Source: Desulfobacterales bacterium
Lineage (GTDB): Bacteria; Desulfobacterota; Desulfobacteria; Desulfobacterales; UBA11574
Direction of reading: 5' to 3'
Assembly: GCA_012974475.1 (NCBI GenBank)
Contig: JAAXQD010000194.1
Location: 1-14,095, forward strand
Length of the DNA stretch: 14,095 nt
The notes under the pieces are model-generated. The model did no database searches, was not told the DNA's origin, and saw only the letters and a list, made by a program, of their open reading frames with translations. This document shows positions 6,150 through 12,445 of this stretch, piece by piece. Numbering within the stretch: the first letter of the stretch is position 1; each line of letters begins with the position of its first letter. The position numbers and the translations under genes were made by a program.

Positions 6150-6446
6150 TTAAGGTTCGGTAAAGTTAAAAACACTGTTGTAAGTCCCGAAGCAATTCAG
6201 GCAGGCCTGATCATTTTGGGGATCTTCTTCCCATTGCCTGTCAACCAGAAACTTGTATTCGTATCTTCCAGGTGGAATCACCACGCTCTTATTCCACAGC
6301 CCATTTTCATCACTTTTCATGGGGTGCTTTTTTGCATTCCAATTATTAAAATCCCCCATCAGGATGACCTCTTTGGCATCGCTTGATTCAAATGAAAATG
6401 TCACTCTCCGACGTTTAATTTTCTGCTTTGATTTTACTTTTGTCAT
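6150..6446 (-). CDS. Stand-alone CBM48 / AMPK-type glycogen-binding domain protein
   Basis: A 98-residue protein made only of an isoamylase-N/AMPK-beta-like carbohydrate-binding module after a basic N-terminus (KSKQKIKRRR). It shows VILMGDFNNWNAKKHPM (27-43), then PPGRYEYKFLVDRQWEEDPQ. The positions matching the glycogen-contact residues of AMPK beta are all filled: Trp36, Lys65, Trp72 and Asn90. It has no catalytic domain, signal peptide or membrane segment, so it probably binds glycogen or starch-like polymer in the cytoplasm, perhaps as an adaptor. A GGAGG Shine-Dalgarno precedes the ATG. A 37-codon frame overlaps its start by ATGA. Known proteins of this kind often carry the module fused to an enzyme or kinase subunit. 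Confidence 0.88.
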   Translation of the reverse strand: MTKVKSKQKIKRRRVTFSFESSDAKEVILMGDFNNWNAKKHPMKSDENGLWNKSVVIPPGRYEYKFLVDRQWEEDPQNDQACLNCFGTYNSVFNFTEP

Positions 6447-6556
6447 CTGAAACCTCCATCAAAAATCTGATTACCTCTATGAGTTTCCCTGTTTTCCTCT
6501 CCGGCATTCTCGGTGGCAAGTCCCTGTAGCTGTCTGGACATTTTCCGAAACTCCAT
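6443..6556 (-). CDS. Possible 37-residue small protein coupled to the CBM48 gene
   Basis: ATG at 6556 opens a 37-codon frame beginning MEFRKMSRQLQGLATENAGE, hydrophilic and without recognisable domain. Its TGA (6443-6445) overlaps the ATG of the CBM48 gene as ATGA, the usual layout for translational coupling. The Shine-Dalgarno before it is poor; an in-frame GTG five codons upstream is an alternative start. The overlap could be chance, because the CBM48 gene has its own GGAGG inside this frame. Confidence 0.3.
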   Translation of the reverse strand: MEFRKMSRQLQGLATENAGEENRETHRGNQIFDGGFR

Positions 6557-6645
6557 TTCTTTTGGTTTCACCTACATCTCACACTCGGGGAATAATCTAC
6601 GCAGACATACAATCAACATGTCGTGTTTTCAGAATGATCGGTATC

Positions 6646-7095
6646 CTATTCGCCATTCCGAGAACGGATGAGGAGCAGAGGGCGATCTATACGCTGCAGT
6701 ACTCCGGCTGAGATACTTCCATAAAATGTCCTGGACAAACCGCTGCGGCCGTGACTGGCCATTGCCAATAGATCTGCATTTTCACTTTTTGCAGCATCGA
6801 GAATAGCTTTCACAACCGGACCATGGCCGATGAGAGTTTGGACCTTGATACCCTCTTCGCGAAATTGCTCTATAAGAGAAGCAAGATAAGACTCTGTTTC
6901 TTTGATCAGCTGATCGCGTTTTTCCTGGTATATCGACATGCCAATAATTTCATCATGTTCTAACAAATGTCCCGGTTCTATAACGATAAAAAAAATTACT
7001 TTAGCCTTGAAACATAATGCGAGGTTCTTCACATGAGGCAATATCGCCTCAGCTCGTTTCGAGCCGTCCAAAGGAACCAGTATCTTTTTATACAT
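6646..7095 (-). CDS. Universal stress protein, UspA family, ATP-binding type
   Basis: A 149-residue single Usp domain. It starts with the strand MYKKILVPLDGS, whose Asp10 normally contacts the nucleotide, and ends with the ATP motif ASHG, nine residues, GS (113-127), then the strand LLLIR. The first Gly of the G-2x-G-9x-G(S/T) motif is Ala here, a common variant. It therefore probably binds ATP. Usp proteins act in the cytoplasm in stress and growth arrest. GGAGG lies 5 bases before the ATG. It stands alone, with 90 bases to the small frame before the CBM48 gene and 168 bases to the kinase-like gene. Confidence 0.93.
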   Translation of the reverse strand: MYKKILVPLDGSKRAEAILPHVKNLALCFKAKVIFFIVIEPGHLLEHDEIIGMSIYQEKRDQLIKETESYLASLIEQFREEGIKVQTLIGHGPVVKAILDAAKSENADLLAMASHGRSGLSRTFYGSISAGVLQRIDRPLLLIRSRNGE

Positions 7096-7263
7096 TTCCG
7101 CCTCCTGTATCTAAAAAATTAAGATTCCCTGAAACCATCATCATTTTATCACACTGATTTAATAAAAATATATCCCCACTTTCATATCAAATAGTCATAC
7201 GGCATGCACAAATTTTGGTGAATCACTTTTTATTCTAATGGTGCTTTGCCCGAAATATTCGGA

Positions 7264-7947
7264 TTAAGCCCTGTTCAATTGACTCAAAGTTCCGCTGACA
7301 GAATTAACTGCGTTAACGATACTTAACGTTCCGGTATTAATGATAAGGTCATAATTTAGGGGGTGCCTGATGTCATCATTGAAGTATTTTTTTATAAATG
7401 CCTTGCGATCTGAGTCCGTTTTTAAAACCCTTGGTCTGGCTTCATCAACGCTCACGCTGAACTTTTGGGATGCGTTTCGGAGTCGCGTTTCCAGGGGCGC
7501 AATAACTCGGACGCTGAGTCTTTTTTCAGGAGGCAGAACAAAATTAGCGCCTCTTCCTACGATAACAACCCGGCCGTGTTTACCGATGGTCCCTATAATC
7601 TTCATGAGATGCTGTAGATACCGGTCAGGCCATAGGTGTCGCTTATCTACAATCGATGATATCCATTCTTCGAGAACAGATGCACCTTTTTCGTCAAGCG
7701 TTTCTATTAACCGAACGCTTAGGTGGGCACTTTCAGCCATATTGTGTATGAATTCCTGATAAAATAAATCGAATTCGAGCTGATCGGAAAGTCGTTTGGC
7801 CAATATATTCCCACCACTTCCGGCTTCTCTGGAGATGGTAATAACAGAGATACGTTCATCCTTTTTTTTCTCTTCCGTTCGTGTAATCTTCCATCTTTGT
7901 ACCTGTTCTTCTATTATCTGCTCGATAGAACGTGCTTTAGCTCTCAT
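7264..7947 (-). CDS. Cytidylate kinase-like P-loop protein
   Basis: A 227-residue protein of the cytidylate-kinase-like family (AAA_26 / PF13189 type). A charged, helical N-terminal extension (1-31) precedes the core. The phosphate loop is ISREAGSGGNILAKRL (38-53), the pattern known for this family instead of a classical GxxGxGKG loop. Other marks are VVIVGRGANFVL (127-138), RVIAPLETRL and the lid-like DSDRKAFIKKYF (178-189), and NYDLIINT near the end. The substrate is not established: relatives are annotated as CMP kinases, but this is not the Cmk of pyrimidine salvage. A strong AGGAGG precedes the ATG. No terminator is clear; a short CCGAA/TTCGG palindrome overlaps the 3' flank (about 7250-7262). 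Confidence 0.88.
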   Translation of the reverse strand: MRAKARSIEQIIEEQVQRWKITRTEEKKKDERISVITISREAGSGGNILAKRLSDQLEFDLFYQEFIHNMAESAHLSVRLIETLDEKGASVLEEWISSIVDKRHLWPDRYLQHLMKIIGTIGKHGRVVIVGRGANFVLPPEKRLSVRVIAPLETRLRNASQKFSVSVDEARPRVLKTDSDRKAFIKKYFNDDIRHPLNYDLIINTGTLSIVNAVNSVSGTLSQLNRA

Positions 7948-8011
7948 GTTCCCTCCTTTCTTTGTAACTCACAGCGTTGTAGGAAGAAGCAACATCATGG
8001 TGGTGGGAGAT

Positions 8012-8075
8012 GCCCCAAAGAAGTGAATTTTCGCCCCCTTGGGGCTTGTTATCGGGATTTTAAGAAAACTCCTCT
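8012..8075 (+). repeat. Inverted-repeat element, copy A
   Basis: GCCCCAA (8012-8018) pairs with TTGGGGC (8039-8045); then comes GGGATTTT (8054-8061) and an ACTCCT end. The same order of blocks recurs in copy B at about 8915, in the same orientation. An inner GCCCC-CTT-GGGGC fold is an alternative. It looks like a small dispersed intergenic repeat (REP-like), not a gene. Confidence 0.5.
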
Positions 8076-8195
8076 TCATAGCCTTCCTCTATAGTGGCAT
8101 TTAATTACGTTATTACATACTCAAACCGAAAGCGAACTTCTCTTCCAATTTTAGCATGGCGGCAAAAGAGGTTTAATTGTTGGAAGAATTAATGC

Positions 8196-8222
8196 AAAAA
8201 AACCCCGCCCGTTAAGGCGGGG
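8196..8222 (-). terminator. Strong Rho-independent terminator of the CNB-domain gene
   Basis: Read on the minus strand, CCCCGCC (8222-8216) pairs with GGCGGGG (8209-8203) over 7 GC pairs around TTAACG, followed by seven T (8202-8196). It lies about 50 bases after the stop of the gene at 8272-8760 and ends that transcription unit. Confidence 0.9.
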
Positions 8223-8271
8223 CCAAGTGTCAAATCACTTCAGTTTGACAAATCATTAAGAGAATCGAAAT

Positions 8272-8760
8272 TTATGCAGCCGCCTCAGACTCTTGCATCT
8301 GACCCGAACCAAAGGAAGGTGAAGCATCAGACTTAGCCGTCGAGGTGATCATTTTATAGCTCCAAAGGAGTCGATTGCCAATCAATCCGGCTATGCGTTT
8401 AAAGAAAATGAGCCCCGGGCCGGGATATTTTTCGATTACCTTATGGAACTCTCCTCTGTGAAAATTATCCAGAACCGTCGGCTCAACACACACTCCCGAT
8501 GCTGAATATATTTCGCGACCGATCAGGCTCGACCAGCCAAAAGCCTCGCCAGCACGGTCTACGGTGTAAACCACTGGCCCGGTTTCACCGACGGTCAGTT
8601 TAACGCGTCCTTTGATTAAAATATAGAAGTGATCTGCGGGATCTCCCTCACGGAAAAGAAAATCTCCCGGCTGATACGTTTCTCTGACGGCGATACCCAT
8701 CAAATCCTTTACAAAGTCCTTGTCCATATCCCAAAAAAGAGCTGATTGTTTGATATACAT
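8272..8760 (-). CDS. Cyclic-nucleotide-binding-domain (Crp-like) protein without DNA-binding domain
   Basis: A 162-residue protein with a single CNB beta-barrel: YQPGDFLFREGDPADHFYIL (29-48), IKGRVKLTVGE, and the phosphate-cassette region GEAFGWSSLIG (71-81) followed by REIYSAS. The Glu of the cassette is present (72), but the Arg that holds the cyclic phosphate in E. coli CRP aligns with Tyr85, so classical cAMP or cGMP binding is doubtful. A C-helix (113-138) follows, then a polar tail rich in S, G, Q and A with no helix-turn-helix. It may sense another ligand or bind a partner. An uninterrupted run of G before the ATG serves as Shine-Dalgarno. A strong terminator follows and a palindrome lies 60 bases upstream, so it is transcribed alone. 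Confidence 0.9.
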   Translation of the reverse strand: MYIKQSALFWDMDKDFVKDLMGIAVRETYQPGDFLFREGDPADHFYILIKGRVKLTVGETGPVVYTVDRAGEAFGWSSLIGREIYSASGVCVEPTVLDNFHRGEFHKVIEKYPGPGLIFFKRIAGLIGNRLLWSYKMITSTAKSDASPSFGSGQMQESEAAA

Positions 8761-8819
8761 GGCTCCCCCCTTTCATTTGAAATGCCATGGGTTGCAGAAA
8801 AAGACGGTATGGAGCCCAT

Positions 8820-8834
8820 GACTATAAAATAGTC
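8820..8834. promoter_or_regulatory. 15-bp palindrome upstream of the CNB-domain gene
   Basis: GACTAT (8820-8825) and ATAGTC (8829-8834) flank AAA. It lies 60 bases before the ATG of the minus-strand CNB gene, in the promoter region, and may be an operator. It does not match the FNR or CRP consensus. Confidence 0.3.
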
Positions 8835-8914
8835 GGTTTCAAGGGTTAATAATTAGGAAAATCGTTCGCTTACCCTATTGAAATAACCGCATTATAACCA
8901 TTAACGCGTTAAAT

Positions 8915-8970
8915 CCCCAAAGGATGCCCTGCGGTTCCTTTGGGGGTAAATATTGGGATTTTGAGGAGTC
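8915..8970 (+). repeat. Inverted-repeat element, copy B
   Basis: CCCCAAAGGA (8915-8924) and TCCTTTGGGG (8936-8945) form a perfect 10-bp stem with an 11-base loop; GGGATTTT (8955-8962) and GAGTCCT follow. The layout and the blocks CCCCAAAG, TTGGGG and GGGATTTT match copy A about 900 bases away. The two copies flank the CNB-domain gene. Confidence 0.55.
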
Positions 8971-9555
8971 CTTTGATCATTGGGACCTCACTAACGGTTT
9001 GGCCCAAAAAGCTCCGATGCCAAATAGATTGAAATCAGGAAATCAATATTGCGTTGCCAACCGGTAATTATCTAGTAACATATAGTCCAAACATCGCCAG
9101 CTTCAGGACAAAAACATAAAAGGATCGAATGAAGGAGGTATTAAAGCAACCGAAAAATTTGAGAAGCTTGAAAGCCGTTTGAATTGTGAAAGGTATTAAA
9201 AGTCCATCTCAATACTTTTCATCTTAAAACATAGCTATCAAAATAAGCAGCTTAGTATTTGTTCGTATCCTCCTTTCATTTTTACTCTCATCCTTAGCCC
9301 CTTTAAGAAAAGCAGCCGGCTTCCAATAGCCTTTATTGTGGAGTACCAGAAACAAGCATAAAATTATTTAAAATTAAAGAACTCACCTCAAGAAATCTTC
9401 TGCAGATTTGGGAGACTTTGTCAATGGAGTTTAGGGTTCATTTTCATAGGTAAATATCCCATAACTATAGGGAATTATCCCAAATACTGATTTGAAACAA
9501 CTATCATTAGTTCAAGTTGTTGAATGTATGACTGAAAATGAGATAGTGACAAAGT

Positions 9556-9577
9556 GATGGGGGCAGTTACCCCCATC
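9556..9577. other. Perfect GC-rich hairpin in the gap
   Basis: GATGGGGG (9556-9563) and CCCCCATC (9570-9577) pair around CAGTTA. On the minus strand it lies 50 bases after the stop of the C-terminal remnant and could be its former terminator, although the following ACTTTGTC has only a short T-run. On the plus strand a TTTTT occurs only 15 bases later. Confidence 0.45.
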
Positions 9578-9627
9578 CTCTCAAAATTGATTTTTCCTCT
9601 GGGGAGTCCAGATATCTTACCTGAACC

Positions 9628-9762
9628 TTAAATATTTTTTGCCTCAGTAATTAACTTATCAAACTTTTCAACTTCCGCTGCAGGTGGTGTTGCAAATGAG
9701 ATTCCTGTTAGTTTGTTTAATGCAACAGATGTACTCCTTATCTTGCAACAAATAAAGCTGTC
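9628..9762 (-). pseudogene. C-terminal remnant of an unrecognised gene
   Basis: A frame of 44 codons closed by TAA at 9628-9630 and bounded upstream by a TAA. Its last 35 residues, including ALNKLTGISFATPPAAEVEK and FDKLITEAKNI, look like the conserved end of an enzyme, with an amphipathic last helix. There is no start codon, and the upstream sequence has stops in all frames I checked. I do not recognise the family. Confidence 0.3.
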
Positions 9763-9875
9763 TTAATCAATAGTAAATTTGATGATACGTTTTGATTGTC
9801 ACATAAATTCAAAGGGTTGATAGCCGAACTTTATTGCATGTATCTCCTGTGAGTTCGTTGAGGGAGGCAAAACTA

Positions 9876-9926
9876 ATGCATCATAAAACAATACCGATAT
9901 TCCCTTTGTCATCTCGGAGGCGTTGA
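9876..9926 (+). CDS. Possible 16-residue leader peptide
   Basis: ATG at 9876 follows GGGAGG by about 8 bases and gives MHHKTIPIFPLSSRRR before a TGA. It ends 86 bases before the GMP reductase-like gene. Three Arg codons before the stop recall leader peptides, but an attenuator fold was not found and the likely promoter of the next gene lies downstream, so chance is a real option. Confidence 0.2.
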   Translation: MHHKTIPIFPLSSRRR

Positions 9927-9959
9927 ATACATTTAAAGGGAGCAAAAAAAACAGATAAA

Positions 9960-9968
9960 TGCTATAAA
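9960..9968 (+). promoter_or_regulatory. Extended -10 promoter element for the GMP reductase-like gene
   Basis: TG, one base, TATAAA (9960-9968) fits an extended -10 box. No good -35 lies 17 bases upstream. Transcription would start near 9975 and leave a leader of about 38 bases with the AAGGAGG Shine-Dalgarno. Confidence 0.3.
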
Positions 9969-10012
9969 GCAACTATCAATATGAGCGTATTATATTCCAA
10001 GGAGGATTTTCG

Positions 10013-11029
10013 ATGAAAGCTTTTACATATGACGACATTCTCTTGGTGCCGTCTTACAACCACTGGGAATCCCGAAAAGTGGTCGATATTTCAATGATAT
10101 GCAAAAAGGAAAAACTATCCCTTAAGCTACCGTTGATGACCGCAAACATGGACGCCATCACCGAGACGGACATGGCCAACTATATCGGAGCTAAGGGCGG
10201 TATCGGTGTTTTACATCGTTATATGTCTATAGAAAACAATGTGCGTATGTTTAAGGATTGCAGGTACCCGACGTTTGTGTCTGTCGGCTGTGGGACCAAA
10301 GACTTGGAACGGGTCGAAGCTTTACGAGACGCCGGTGCAGATCTGTTTTGTATTGATGTCGCACATGCCCATGCTAAGTATGTGGGAAGAACCCTCAAAA
10401 GCATTCGCAAGATGCTTGGCGATGAAACCTGCATCATGGCAGGAAACGTGGCAACTTATGCCGGAGCCGATCACCTTGCTTCCTGCAGTGCCGATATCGT
10501 TAAAGTGGGTATCGGTGGCGGTTCGGTTTGCACGACAAGGATCAAGACGGGTTTCGGTGTGCCCAATCTAACAGCGATAAAAAACTGCTCACGGGTGGAT
10601 CGTTCGGTTGTTGCCGATGGCGGTATCCGGTATCCCGGAGATATTGTCAAAGCGCTGGCTTTCGGAGCGGATTTCGTTATGTTGGGGAGTATGCTGGCAG
10701 GCACTAAACCGACACCCGGACCTGTGATTCGTAAAGAAGGTAAAAATGGAGAAGAGGTAAAGGTGAAAACCTACCGCGGAATGGCGAGCAGCGAAGTCCA
10801 ACAAGAATTCCATGGAGGCATTGCGGAATGGAAAACCTCGGAAGGCGTTTCAATTGATGTCCCCTACCGGGAAGACGAAGATAAGGTTATTACCGACATC
10901 ATCGGCGGATTGCGCTCCGGGCTGACATACGGCGGTGCAGCCACTATTGCCGAGCTGCAGAGGAAACTGGATTATATAGAGATTACCTCATCGGGCCGAA
11001 CGGAAAGTTTACCCCACCGGCTTCTTTAG
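10013..11029 (+). CDS. guaC: GMP reductase-like enzyme (IMPDH/GMPR family, no CBS domains)
   Basis: A 338-residue TIM-barrel enzyme. GMP reductase converts GMP to IMP and ammonia with NADPH and so recycles guanine nucleotides to adenine nucleotides. It starts with FTYDDILLVPSYN and lacks the CBS pair of IMP dehydrogenase. The active-site loop GIGGGSVCTTRIKTGFGVP (167-185) carries the catalytic Cys173 and Thr175; the KTG after TTR is the reductase form, where dehydrogenases usually have another pair. Glu261 in GMASSEV matches the catalytic Glu of E. coli GuaC. One Pro of the usual GIGPGS is Gly (169). The end, GGLRSGLTYGGAATIAEL, is intermediate between the two subfamilies, so dehydrogenase activity is not ruled out. 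AAGGAGG stands before the ATG. It is the only plus-strand gene in the right half. Confidence 0.85.
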   Translation: MKAFTYDDILLVPSYNHWESRKVVDISMICKKEKLSLKLPLMTANMDAITETDMANYIGAKGGIGVLHRYMSIENNVRMFKDCRYPTFVSVGCGTKDLERVEALRDAGADLFCIDVAHAHAKYVGRTLKSIRKMLGDETCIMAGNVATYAGADHLASCSADIVKVGIGGGSVCTTRIKTGFGVPNLTAIKNCSRVDRSVVADGGIRYPGDIVKALAFGADFVMLGSMLAGTKPTPGPVIRKEGKNGEEVKVKTYRGMASSEVQQEFHGGIAEWKTSEGVSIDVPYREDEDKVITDIIGGLRSGLTYGGAATIAELQRKLDYIEITSSGRTESLPHRLL

Positions 11030-11173
11030 CAAAATTTGAACGTCCATAGGGTCATTGAATAGGGTCTAAATCGTATCAGTGGCATATGAGTCGGAAGTTG
11101 GATATTTTGCAAGTACAGAGGTCGTGGTTTTCAAATTTAATCAATTGAGTTAATTCTTTTTGAGAAATACGGG

Positions 11174-11740
11174 CTATCTGCTTTTCGGCTGAAACCAAAT
11201 GGAATGAACCTCGTTTACAGAATCTTTTACCGATTGTAACGCATTTAAGATCCGCGAGTACATCATAGCCATGCCGATGATTTCTGCAAGGACAGAGAAT
11301 GTGTCTACATCTTCTTTTGAGATGTCCCATGTCTCGTGATGATACATTCTTAGTAGGCCTATAACCCTGCCAAAAAAAATGATGGGTATAGAAATCATAG
11401 CCATTATACCCTCTTGCTTGGTTTGCTCAGGGTATTGCAGCAGGTCGGTTTCTCTAATATCATTGATAACTACCGGCTCTTTTTCCGATGTCCATCCTTT
11501 ACTTTTAGTGATTTTGATGGGTCCTTTATTTAAATAATCGATGCTCAGCCCGAAACTGGCCAAAGTTTCGATCTCTTCAGTTTCAGGATTCAATGCAAAT
11601 ATAGCGCTCGCTTTTATTCCCAGAGATCCCACTATAAGCTGAGTCGACCGGTTTCCCATTGCTTCCAGGTTTTCGGATTCAGCAATGGATCTGACAATCA
11701 ATTTAAATGTATCCAAATCCATAATATCATTTATAGCCAT
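11174..11740 (-). CDS. GAF-domain protein
   Basis: A 188-residue cytoplasmic protein with one GAF domain over most of its length: a helix (10-38), ASAIFALNPETEEIETLASF (44-63), then KGWTSEKEPVVINDIRE (81-97), GIMAMISIPIIFFGRVIGLL (111-130) and a long last helix (143-178). No output domain is attached, so it may sense a small molecule and act on a partner. The ATG at 11740 is chosen because GGAGG (11747-11751) lies 6 bases upstream; an earlier ATG at 11776 would overlap the preceding gene. The Usp-like gene ends 25 bases before it, so the two are very likely cotranscribed. No helix-turn-helix is seen. No clear terminator separates it from the convergent GMP reductase-like gene. Confidence 0.85.
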   Translation of the reverse strand: MAINDIMDLDTFKLIVRSIAESENLEAMGNRSTQLIVGSLGIKASAIFALNPETEEIETLASFGLSIDYLNKGPIKITKSKGWTSEKEPVVINDIRETDLLQYPEQTKQEGIMAMISIPIIFFGRVIGLLRMYHHETWDISKEDVDTFSVLAEIIGMAMMYSRILNALQSVKDSVNEVHSIWFQPKSR

Positions 11741-11765
11741 GGAATTCCTCCTTTTCCATAGAAAG

Positions 11766-12230
11766 TCAGTTAACAACGCATACGGTTACATTTTTTGCCG
11801 TCGATACAACTTTTAAAAAAACACTTCTTGTAAAAAACCGGGTTATTTTAGTTGGTTTGCGATTCAAGATAACCACATCAAAGTTGCCTTTTGAGACTTG
11901 ATCAATAATATCGCCGGCAATATCCTTTTTTGAGGGCTCAAAAATATATTTGACCCGGTCACTGGGAAAACCACTTTGCAGCAGCTTCTCTTTGGCCTTT
12001 TTGAGTGCATTCTCCTGATCAAAAATTTGTTTTAAAAGATAATCCAGATGGCTCCGCATTCTTTCCATCACCGGATCACTTCGCATATCAATATCGGGTG
12101 CAGGTGTATGAGCATTATATAGTGTAATGTGAGCATCTTCATGACCAGCATAAGTTCTAATTGCAAAATCCAGGGCTTTATTATCATTTTCCGTAAAATT
12201 AAAGGGCAACAATATTTTTAGATAGGCCAT
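11766..12230 (-). CDS. Divergent universal stress protein without the ATP motif
   Basis: A 154-residue Usp-type fold: MAYLKILLPFNFTENDNKAL (1-20), a helix-rich middle (53-86) and the strands FDVVILNRK and VTVCVVN at the end. The nucleotide motif G-2x-G-9x-G(S/T) is missing: the corresponding stretch reads NRKPTKITRFFTRSVF (123-138), basic and without Gly, and the first loop has Phe10-Asn11 instead of Asp. It therefore probably does not bind ATP like the UspA copy at 6646. AAAGGGGG precedes the ATG. The GAF gene follows after 25 bases, which suggests a two-gene operon, perhaps with linked sensing roles. The 215 bases before its start down to the cfa stop hold no feature I could support. Confidence 0.82.
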   Translation of the reverse strand: MAYLKILLPFNFTENDNKALDFAIRTYAGHEDAHITLYNAHTPAPDIDMRSDPVMERMRSHLDYLLKQIFDQENALKKAKEKLLQSGFPSDRVKYIFEPSKKDIAGDIIDQVSKGNFDVVILNRKPTKITRFFTRSVFLKVVSTAKNVTVCVVN

Positions 12231-12445
12231 GTTTTACCCCCTTTCTTTAAGTTTAATTATAAAACCATTTCACTGAAGCCATGGTCAATAATGTGAGAAA
12301 ATCATACCGGGGCTTTTATGAAGATGATTTTTATAATCCTCAGCATCGTTGCAGTTCATTTTGTTTTCACAAATATTATTTCAAGTATATCATTGTTGAT
12401 TGTCACAGCCAATGTTCACGAAGCCTAGTACAGGGAAGGGGTTTT

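Larger units (their letters stand above)
8761..10012. other. 1.25-kb almost gene-free gap
   Basis: No intact gene of normal size could be found on either strand. The gap holds a palindrome (8820), repeat copy B (8915), a perfect GC-rich hairpin (9556), a minus-strand C-terminal remnant (9628-9762), a 16-codon frame with good Shine-Dalgarno (9876) and an extended -10 (9960). An AAGGAGG (about 9132) and, on the minus strand, an AAAGGAGG (about 9271-9278) each lead only to frames of 17 codons or less. Elsewhere the sequence is AT-rich with many stops. Confidence 0.5.

Noticed and set aside
7370..7759. Plus-strand frame of 129 codons
   Set aside because: Antisense to the cytidylate-kinase-like gene; its composition is that of a shadow.
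9786..12408. A 12-base word (TTGATTGTCACA) found at about 9792 and 12396
   Set aside because: A shared 12-mer is expected by chance in a window of this size, and neither copy is part of a palindrome.
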